DNA from: Macrotis lagotis
Lineage: Eukaryota > Chordata > Mammalia > Peramelemorphia > Peramelidae
Reading direction: 5' to 3'
Assembly: GCF_037893015.1 (NCBI RefSeq)
Contig: NC_133658.1
Location: 171,176,659 to 171,240,658, forward strand
DNA length: 64,000 bases
The first letter of the stretch is position 1. Every line of letters begins with the position of its first letter. The position numbers and the translations under genes were made by a program. The notes below the pieces were generated by a model. It was not told the origin of the DNA. It did not search any database and worked only from the letters and a program-made list of their open reading frames with translations. Shown one piece after another: positions 12,001 to 22,500 of this stretch.

Positions 12001-13520
12001 CATCAGTGAAACAATCAGGGATAATTTGGGACTGTCTGCAATGGAGAATACCATTGGTATCCAGAGAAAGAACTATGGAGTTTGAAGACCAAGGACTATT
12101 AACGTTAATTTAGAAAAAAAAACTGATACCTTACTGTCTGATCTTGTTATCTCTTATACTTTATGTTTCTTCCTTAAGGATATGATTTCTCTCTCATCAC
12201 CTTCAATTTGGATCAATGTATACTATGGAAACAATGTAAAGATTGGCAAACTGCCTTCTGTGGGGGGTAGGGGAAGGGAAGTAAGATTAGGGGAAAAATT
12301 GTAAAACTCAAACTAAATAAAACCTTTAAGTACAACCCCCCCCCCCCCAATAACTCAAAGGCAGCTAGGTGCAGTGGATATAGCATCGGCTCTGGCATCA
12401 GGAGGACCTGAGTTCAAATCTGGATTTCAACGCTTAATAATAATTACCTAGCTGTGTAACCTTGGGAAAGTCACTGAATCCCACTGCCTTGCAAAAAACA
12501 AAACAAAAAAATCTATAACTCAAACTAATGTTAAGAAAATAATGTCCCTATTAGTGGATTATATTTAGTTTCAGACCTCAGTATTGCTAATGATATTTAC
12601 TTCAATATGAGTTTGATAATGATATTTACTTCAATATGAGTTTTCAACTTGATTAAAAGCATGAAAGTAAAAAAAAACTTTATAAGATTTTGGTCTTGGG
12701 TTTGTAATGATTTGCATAGGTTTTGGCTAACTTTTATTAATCAATCCTTTTACTATCTCACTGAAATAAATAAAAATGTATGGCCAGCTAGGTAATAAGG
12801 TTTGTCCTTCATTTTCGAAGACCATGACATCAAGGAGGTGATGCCACGACAAGAATGTGAATTGAATTTGAATGAGGAGGTGCTCATTTTCTCCCCCAAA
12901 ACCACATGGGTCTGGTGGTCAGATATAGATCAGGATGACTGGAGATGGCCCTGGATGCGAGGCAATCAGGATTAAGTGACTTACCCAAGGTCGCAGCTAG
13001 CAAGAGTCAAATGTCTGAGGCCAGATTTGAATTCCAGATTTGAATTGACTCCAAGATCATTACTTTCTCCGGCTAGGCAGCTAGGCGACAAAGCAGACAG
13101 AGTACTGGGTCTGGAGTCAGGAAGACTCATCTTCCTGAGTTCAAATCTTACCCCATTAGATACTCTTTAGATACTCTCTGTGTAACCCTAGGCAAGTTAA
13201 TTAACCTTGTTTGCCTTAGTTTCTTATCTATAAAATGAGCTAGAGAAGGAAATGACAAAATACTTCAATTTCTTTGCCAAGAAAACCTCAAATACGGTCT
13301 CATACAGAGTCAATTTTGGGCAGCTAAGTGGCAAAGTGGTTAAGAGCACTATTCCTGGAGTTAGGAGGATCTGAGTTCAAATCTGGCCTCAGACACTTAA
13401 TAATTACCTAGATGTGTGACCTTGGGCAAGTCACTTAACCCCACTGCCTTGTAAAAATAAAAAAAATTAAAAAAGTCAACCTCAAATAGTCACATCCAGA
13501 GTCAGACACTACTAAAACAA

Positions 13521-13551
<31 letters not shown>

Positions 13552-16500
13552 GCAAGGCAAATGGAGTTAAGTGGCTTGCCCAAGGCCACACAGCTAGGTA
13601 ATTATTAAGCATCTGAGGCCAGATTTGAACCCAGGCACTCCTGACTCCAGGGCCGGTGCTTGGTGCTTTATCTACTGCGCCACCTAGCTGCCCCTACTAC
13701 TGAAACAATTTAACAATAACAATGGTTATTATTTTACAGATGAAGCAACTGAAGAACAAAATTGTTAAGTGATTGAAATTAGCAATCTTGGGAGAAAGTA
13801 GACTACTTCAATATGTTATTGTGATTGGTAGACAGGAATAAAGTAATGGTTAGGGACTGGGTTACTCCCAGGGCTACTGAAGTATTGTATTACCCACTTA
13901 AAAAAAAATTGGCTTAGAACAAAGGGGGCTAAACACAGTCTAACCTCCTGTTATGGATCATACTCATGACTATCTTAAATAAGCAGAGCTTTCAGACAAG
14001 GTAAAGACAATTCTGGAGAAAAGGAGTACAGCCTTGGGAACAATGAATAAAGTAAAAGGTAATATGTAGCAGAGATGATCCTATCCATATTACTTAAATT
14101 TTTCTCCAGCTGCTTGGGATATCTATAAAGTAGCACTTACCGATATTCAGCTACACAGTCTATTAGGCCCAGGTACTTGAGGGTCTCATGATGAACTGCA
14201 CTTTCTAGAGCTCTTACTCCACTTATCTCTTTTAGGACATGCTGGACACTTGCCACATAGCCAGAGCGAATAGTTTTTTCATCTAATTCCTTTAATTGCT
14301 CTTGGGATGAAAGCATGGCTTCTAATTCTTCATGGAAGTGTTTCCCTTGTAAAAAAATATCTAAGAAAAAAAGCAGGAAAAAATAAAACCTCAAAACTGA
14401 CACTAAGAAAAGACTCTAATTAAAATAATTTTAAAATCACAGTTATTACAGAAATACTTTTTAAAAATAATTTCTGAACAGAGATTAAGAATATTTTCAA
14501 AAGTAGAACCATTCTAAATTGTTTTAAGATGATGAAAAGAATTTAAATAAAGTATTACATGAGAACAATCTGATGTGAACTAATGAGGCTTCTGCTAGTC
14601 GTAAACAACTTTTGAAAGAGAAGCTACAATAACTCCCTGATACTTTATAATGATATGCATTTACATATACAAAGAAAAAATAAAATAGAGGCAGCTAAAA
14701 CAGGAAGAAAACAGAAAATAATGAATTATACTTCAATTAAAGAATAAAAGTTTGTGTAAACCTAATGAGGGAGTGGGAAGCCTTTTTACTATCAATATCA
14801 TCTACTAGGAGAAAACTAAAAAAGCCACAAGTTAAAAGAAACCTATTTTTTTTTTAGCAAGAATATAAATCATCTCACTCATCTACTTTTTAAATATTTA
14901 ATATTTACTTATGCTCATTTTGTACAATTTTTTTATACATTAATAAAATATTCTTGTTCAAGAGTAAACAAAATACCCCCTTCCCCCCCCAATGTAGACT
15001 CGCTTGAGCAATAAAGGGGAGAGAAAAAAAATTAAAATTAAAAAAAATAATAGTAATAATTGTAGGTATGGCCAGGTGGTGCAATGGATAGAGCACCAGC
15101 CCTGGAGCCATGAGCACCTGAGCCCACATCTGGCCCCATACACCCAACAATCACCCAGCTGTGTGACATGCAAGCCATCCCAGCCCCACTGCCCTGCAAA
15201 AACCAAAAAAAAAAAAAAAAAAAAAAAAGACCCCCAAAATAAAATAAAATAGTAATAATAGTAGGGGTGGCTGGGTGGTGGACAGAGCATTGACCCTTGA
15301 GCCAGGAGCACCCAGGTCCAAATCTGGCCTCAGACACCCAAAGATCACCCTGCTATGTGGCCCCAGGCTGTCCACCCAGCCCCATTTGCCCTGCACCCCC
15401 TCCCCAAAATAATAATAATAAAAAATGTGCTTCAGTCTTTGTTCCAACACCAACAACTCTGTCGCAGGTGGATCACATTCTTTATGGTAAGTCCATCACA
15501 AAAGTTACTTCCATATTTTTCCACCGTTGCCATTGCCGATCGCAACTCGCTCCTTTCTTATTTTTCCACTACCATGTACTATATTTTCTCTCTCCTTTCA
15601 CTTTGACTCTGCTGTAGGGTAGCTGAGTGGCCCAGCAGACAGATCCCAGGCCCTGGGGCCAAGAGGCCCCGAGCCCCCATACCACCCCTTAGGCCCAGCA
15701 TCTACCTGGCCCTATGGTCCTGGGTAGGCCTTCCAATCCCAGCTCCTTGTAAGAAGTAAAAAAAGAAAACGTGTTATATCTGACCACTCTCCCCCCATGG
15801 TCCATCCTCTCCTCCATCACTCACATCCCCCCACTTCCCCCTGCTCCCCCCTCCTTCTTACTCCTGTTGTCTATACCCCATTGAGTATATTTGCTGTTTC
15901 CTCTCCTAGCCACCTCTGATGAGAGCAAAGGTTCCCTCATTCCCCCTTGCCTCCCCCCTTCCATATCATTGCAATAGCTCATTGTAATACAGAAAAATCT
16001 TATTATATGAAATATCTTGTCCTATTCCCCCTCTCCTTTTTCTTTCTCCCATTACATTTCTCATTTTTCTATTGACTCCATTTTTACACCATATTTTATC
16101 TTCAAATTCAGCTTTCTCCTGTGCTTCAACTATAAAAGCTCCCTCTACCTGCTCTGTTAACTAAGACGGTTCATATGAGTATTATCAGTGTCATTTTTCT
16201 ATGCAGGAATACATGCAGTTCATCATCATTAAGTCCCTCATATTTTCCTCTTCTCCAATCTCTATGAGTCCTGTATCTGAAGATCAAACCTTCTGTTCAG
16301 CTCTGGCCATTCTAACAGGAACATCTGAAATTCCCCGGGTTCATTGAAAGTCCATCTTTTTCCCTGGAAGCGGACATTCAATTTTGCTGGGTAGTTGATT
16401 CTCGGTTGCATTCCAAGCTCTTTTGCCTTCTGGTATATTATATTCCAAGCCCTATGAGCTTTTAATGCAGTTGCTGCTAAGTCCTGTGTGATCTTGACTG

Positions 16501-19500
16501 CAGCTCCACAATATTCGAATTGAATCCTTCTGGCTGCTTGTAATATTTTCTCTTTGACTTGGGAGTTCTGGAACTTAGCTATAATATTCCTAGGGGTTGG
16601 TTTTTTTGGATCTCTTTCTCGGGGAGATCGGTGGATTCTCTCCATTTCTATTTTGCCCTCTGCTTCTAGAATATCAGGGCAATTTTCCTGTAGTAATTCT
16701 TTGAAAATGATGTCAAGGCTCTTTTCCTGATCATGACTTTCAGGTATTCCAATAATATTTAAATCATCTTTCCTAAATCTGTTTTCCATATCAGTTGTTT
16801 TTTCAATGAGATGTTTCACACTTTTCTTCTAATTTTTCATTTTTTTGGTTTTAAAGTATTGAGTCCTGATTTCTCATAAATTCATCGATCTCCCTGAGTT
16901 CTATTCGTTGTCTGAAGGATTTGTTTTCCTCAGATTTTCTTATTTCTTTTTCTATCTGGCCAATTTTGCTTTTTAAAGCATTCTTCTCTTCAAAAACTTT
17001 TTGAACTGTTTTATCCATTTGACCTAAGCTGGTTTTTAGCATGCTATTTTCTTCAGCATTTTTTTGGATTTCTTTGACTAAGCTGCTGACTTCATTTTCA
17101 TGTTTTTCCTGCATCTCTCTAATTTCTTTTCCCAGTTTTTCTTCTAACTCCCTCATTTGATTTTCAAAGTCTTTTCTGAGCTCTGTCATAGCCTGAGCCC
17201 AATTTCTGTTTTTCCTTGGAGTCTTTAGATGCAGGAGCTTGTGCTTCTTCATCTTCAGACTGAGTGTTTTGATCCTTCTTGGGTTCATATGCAAAATATT
17301 TCTCAATGGTGTTCCTCTTTTTTCTCTGCTTGCTCATTTTCCCAGCCTAAGCCTGTTTTTGGCATGCTTCCTGAGCTTTTGGGACATTCCCACAAGGATC
17401 TCAGTGTGTGAGGTTCTGTCCTCCCTCCTGGTCTGTGAATGACTATATGCACCCCCCTCTGCCGCAGGGCCTGATGTTCTACTGGGGGGCGCCTAGACTG
17501 TGATCAGGACCTGAATGTGGTCAGAGCCCCAGAGTCCTGTTCCAGGGACAAAGCTTGGCAGTCTCTCTCTCTTCACTCCCCTCAGTAGGTTCAATGGGCT
17601 CATGCTGTGGGGGGCTTCTGCTTATCAGCTCCGCCTGCTTCTGTTTCCTGGATCTGGGCTGAGGTGGCCACACTGCTTGCTGTGTGCCCTGAGGGGTGGG
17701 CTTCATGTGCTCGCTCTGGCAGAGGTCCCCACTGTTCCCCCAATTTGTGACCGGTGCTCCCTGGGGTATAGGTCAGGAAACTCCCCGGCTGCTGTGAGCC
17801 ACCGCTCCCAGTGCCCTGGAGCTACCTCCAGGAGGCTGAAGTTCTTTCACTCTGGTGGGCTGCCCCTCCAACCCCGGGGAGCAGAGCCTTTCTGCTCTTT
17901 TCCAGGTTACCTTGAGTAGGAGAACAGCCTCACTGGGTCCTTCTGTGGGTTCTGTCTCTCAAAAATTTAGCTAGAGTCCTTACTTTTGAAGATTTATGAG
18001 AGAGCGCCTAAGACACTATACATTCTTGTTGCCATCTTGGCTCCGCCACTCATCTACTTTTAAAGTTAAAAATAGGCAAATGAAGATAAGAGTGAAAACA
18101 AGTCTGGTTAAGTCTGGAATAAGAAGAGAAGGAATAAAGACAGAAACTTAAAAAGAAAAAAAGAAATACAAGATAAAGAAAACTCAGAAAGGCACAAAGT
18201 TACACATGCTAATAAGGAACCAAGGTAAAAAAAAAAGACATAAATACCCATTTATATAGAAATGGGTATAGAGAAACATCATAAGAAAATTATCTTTAAG
18301 AAACATCACAATCATACAGTATATTTTTTTAAATATTATAAATCTTTTTTGTTTTTTAAAAAAAATTTCCCGATTGTATCTAAAGATAGCTTTTAACATC
18401 TTTTTTCTGTCTCCTTCCTTTCCCTTTCTCTCTCCCCAAGAAGTGAGTAATGTGATAAAGGTTATACATATACAATTATGTTTAACATACTTTCATATTA
18501 GTCATGTTGTGAAAGAAGAAATAGAACAAAAGGGAAAAAAAGTCATGAGAAAGAAAAAACATAAAACAGTTCAAAAAGTGAAAACAGTTATGGTTTTGGT
18601 CTACATTCAGATTCCACAGTTCTCTCTCTAGATGTGGATTGATATTTTCCATCTACAAGTCTTTTGGAATTGTCTTTGCTTTCTGAACTACAAAGAGAAG
18701 CTAAGTCTGTCATAGTTGACGATCCAACAATATTGCTATTAACGTCCTACAGTATTTTCAAATACTGAACCTATAAATATATTTAAATAAATATATTCAG
18801 TCTTTTTGCTTCCACAATGATATATGTAAATGTGGTTAATTTTTGGTTTTTGCGCATCCTTCAACACTGGTCAGTTGTTTTTGTGAGCTGTTGGCATATG
18901 AGATTACAAAGATTGGCTCCCTGTATGAAATAGATGATTGAAAATTCAAACATTAGTGGACATGGTTAAAGAACAGTTTAATGCACTTGAAATTCTCTTA
19001 CCCATTGCAAATTAGTATTTTCTTTGCAGCTTGCCTAGAGCACTGGTTAAATAACAGACTTGTCTAGATCATACTGCCAATGTGTACCAAAGATAGGATC
19101 TAAATCCAGGTTTTCAGGTTCAAAGTGGTCTTTAACCACTGTGCCTCTTTCAAATCTTACTTTGAAGAAAATTCAAATGAAAATCAAGATGTAATAAAAC
19201 TATTTGCAAAAAAATTCACAATAGGATTTTTAAAAATAGAATTTCTTGATACATGTAAAATTGTTAATAATTTCAATTTATACAATTATTTGAAGCACAT
19301 AAATGTCATTAAAACTGTTGCTATTGTTCAGTCATTTCAGTCATGTCCAACTCTTCATGACAGCACTTGGGAGTTATCTTAGAAAGATACTGGAGTGGCT
19401 TGCCATTTTCTCCTCCAGCTCATTTTACAGATGAGGAACTGAGACAAACAAATTTAAGTGATTAACTAGTATCTGAGGCCAGATTTGAATTTAGGAAGAT

Positions 19501-22500
19501 GAGTCTTTCTGATTTTTCATAAACATTAATGAATATGTAATATACTGATGAGAGCCATAGATAATCCCCCTTTTTAAGAAATGGAGATCATGGCAGTAGG
19601 AAAACTTTTAAAAATGTATTTAGGCCCTTGAAAGTACAAGATTTTGAAATAATTAAAACTAATTCTTAGGAGAAATCTGCACTTCTGTTATCTTAGCTTC
19701 TCTTCCTTTCCAAATTCTGAACAGTAAGCTGGTACTTAGGGAATTGCTTAAGTTCAAGAAGCATGCCAGCTCTAAACAATACCTATTTAGATCTCAAGTA
19801 TGGAAGGGTCAAAAAAATGGAATTCTAGGTCTGCCTCTGTGTTCACAAAAAAAAGAACCTTATTCTTTCTGCTCTAGAATTGGGGGCTCAGTGACTAGGT
19901 TATATTGATGGAATGTAAATAAGCCCACCTTTAGCATACAGTCTCTCTTCATCTCAAGTAGCCTTTCCTTGATCCTGCTGTATTTATTTTCTCCTTAATA
20001 GCTAATATTTATATGGTGCTTAAAGGTGACTAATCAATTCATATACAGCATCTCATTTAATCCTGATTACCTTGTGTGACAGGTGCTGTTATTACTGCAC
20101 ATACCAGACCAAAGAAGCTATGGATTATAGAAGGTAGAGTTTAGGAGGCCCTGCATTCCAGATATGGGGCCACTATATGTGCAAAGGAAATGGGAGATGA
20201 AACACTGTATACAGGTAAGGGAGGGTCAGTTTGCCTGGATTTTGTAAAGTGGAGTAAATACACACTGGATTGGAGAGGGAGTTTTAAATGCCAGGCTGAG
20301 AATTTTGTATTTTATCATCCTAAGGAATCACTTAGGCTTTTGGAGTAGAGGAGTGACAGGGCGAGGTCTGGTTTGACAGCTCTGTGGAGGATAAATTAGA
20401 GAGGGGACAGAGTCAAAGCAGGGAGACCAATTACGTAAACGACTAAGTGACAGGTGATAATGCAGCAGCTGTCTTGTGAATGGAGAGAGGGGAATGTGAA
20501 GACAGAACTAAGAGAACTTAGGAATTGTTTGAATGTGAGTGGTGAGAGAAAGGAGACAGATCAAAGATAACTTTGAGATTAGAACCCTGTGAGACTAAGG
20601 ACTGAGGTGCCCACAGTAGAAACAGAGAAGTTTGGAAAAATAATATTTTAGGAAATTAGTCCCATTTTGGTCATTTTTTGAAATGTCTATGGAATTTCTA
20701 TATGGAATGTCCAGTTGGTTATGCATGACTAGAATTTATGAAAAAGAAAAGGACTGGATATACAGATTTAGGAATCAAAAAGCATTGAGATAACTGAACT
20801 CATGAAAGTAGATGTGATCAAGAGAGAATGTGTATACAGAAAAGGCCTCAGGACAGAGCTTAGTTTTCCATTATTCCTCAGCATGGTATAGGAAAAAAGA
20901 ATCTAGAATTTGGAGTCACATCACCTATGTTCAAATACATCTGAGTTTCTAGCAAGTTTTATAACCCTGAGACACCTAGCCTTTCTGTGGTAGTTTCTTC
21001 ATCTGTATGTGGGGATTTTACTAGATAGCTTTAAATCTGTGGTCCTATATTCACTTAAATGAGACTGTTAGTTTTTTCCTGAATATAACATTTCATCTCC
21101 TATCTCAGACTGTCCCTATGGCTCTGTGGAAAGGCTGGAGGAGGGGGAGAAAGAAGAGGAAGCCTACTTTCTAAATCTATTATTTGGAATGTGTGCTCCA
21201 GTGAGAGCAGGGATTGGCCTTTGCCTTTCTGTGTATCCACAGGGCTTAGCACAGACCAGACATATAATGGGCACTCAATTAAATACTCTGAACTGACTAG
21301 ACATTTTTTTCAAGGCTTGTCTAAAATGTGACCTCTGGAAATTCTTTGCTGATTCCTGTACTTTCTAGTATTAGATTCATTTAGTTTACATCCACTTGTT
21401 CATATTGTGTTTCCCTTGAAAGAACATAAACTCATTGTGGACAAGGACATTTTGTCTTTGCATCTCCAGAATCCCACAAAAAAGCAGCTGCCTAACAAAT
21501 GTCTATAAACTACACTGAATTTGGGGTAGAGAGCATTATAGTTTTCTTCTATTTAGAGAATAATATGGAAGAGGGATTGGATATGTTCTGCTTATTCCCA
21601 GAGAACTAGGTCAAAGCTAAAGAAAGGCAGAGATTTCTACTAGCTATAATTTTTTTTTTTTACAAGGCAATGGGGGTTAAGTGACTTGCCCAAGTAGGTA
21701 AGTGATTATTAAGTGTCTGAGGTCAGATTTTAACTCAGGTCCTCCTGATTCCACGTATGGTGGTGCTCTATCTACTATACCACTATAATTCTTAACAGTC
21801 CAAATTGTCCAAAAGTGGCAGAAGCTGAGTTCCCCATTCCTAGAGGTCTCCCAGCAGAAGATGAAAGTCATAGTCATTGACTGGGCACTGATTATGATAA
21901 AAGTGGAGTGCAAGGCAGCCTGGAGAAGGATTAAGATAATGTTTTGGTCTGCCTTTTATTATTTTGCAAAGGTATTGTCAAAGAAATTGAGAAATCAAGA
22001 ATGTTTGAAGCATTTCTTTTTTTGTGGACTGAGGAGAAGAATTTCATTTTGTAATTTCTTTTTTAGTTTTTTTTTTGGCATGGCAGTGGGGTTAAGTGAC
22101 TTGCCCAAGGCCACACTGCTAGGTAATTATCAAGTGTCAGAGCCCACATTTGAACTCAGGTCTTCCTGACTCCAGGGCCAGTGCTGTATTCACTGAGCCA
22201 CCTAGTTGACCCCATTTTTTTGTAATTTTAGTCCAAGTTTTGGTTTTGGTTCTTGTTCTTAGACCTTGCATTTACTCACAGGTCTATAAAAATCAATCAT
22301 CTTCTTCTGGTGTCAGAGAATTAATTCTACCTGATAGGACAGAACAAACTAACCTATAGTAGTTGTCTTGATGGAGGTCTGATCCTCCCCCTTAAGGTTT
22401 TGGGAGAAAGCAGCCAATCAGAAAGTGAGATCTTAGGGCAAGGAGTACTTTCAGAGTGAGAAGTAGTCCAAGGGTGGAGTGAGCTTTCAGGGTAAAGATG

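Larger units (their letters stand above)
7315..14140 (-). other. MGME1: MGME1 intron 4 region (between exons 4 and 3)
   Basis: About 6.8 kb with no coding exon. It holds MIR relics (7.86-7.98, 8.1-8.35, 11.17-11.35 kb), old LINE-1 3' ends, a HAL1/L1 ORF1 fragment (9.73-10.96 kb) with a SINE inside it, a younger LINE-1 tail (11.75-12.35 kb), and a run of four SINEs at 12.36-13.70 kb. The parts not listed as repeats, such as 7.32-7.85 kb and 13.71-14.14 kb, show nothing I recognise. Confidence 0.7.
14895..18047 (-). mobile_element. Near-full-length HAL1-like LINE (ORF1 only, no ORF2)
   Basis: The 5' end is on the right: minus-strand GTGGCGGAGCCAAGATGGCA, the standard L1-type start. A GC-rich 5' UTR (17.31-18.05 kb) leads into ORF1, then a C/T-rich 3' region (15.42-16.26 kb) containing three SINEs. 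No reverse transcriptase or endonuclease coding is present. The 17-bp duplication ACTCATCTACTTTTAAA lies at both ends (14877-14894, with one extra T, and 18048-18064), so this is one insertion, not a deletion remnant of a larger cluster. That organisation matches HAL1 ('half-L1') elements, which depend on L1 in trans. It lies antisense to nothing: it runs with MGME1. Confidence 0.8.

Noticed and set aside
14905-15617. Several overlapping frames of 80-117 codons on both strands
   Set aside because: They lie across C-rich SINE copies and A/T runs; their residues (FFFFFFF, KKKKK, YYYYYF) come from simple sequence.
17515-17919. 134-codon plus-strand frame
   Set aside because: It is the antisense of the GC-rich HAL1 5' UTR and has no protein resemblance.
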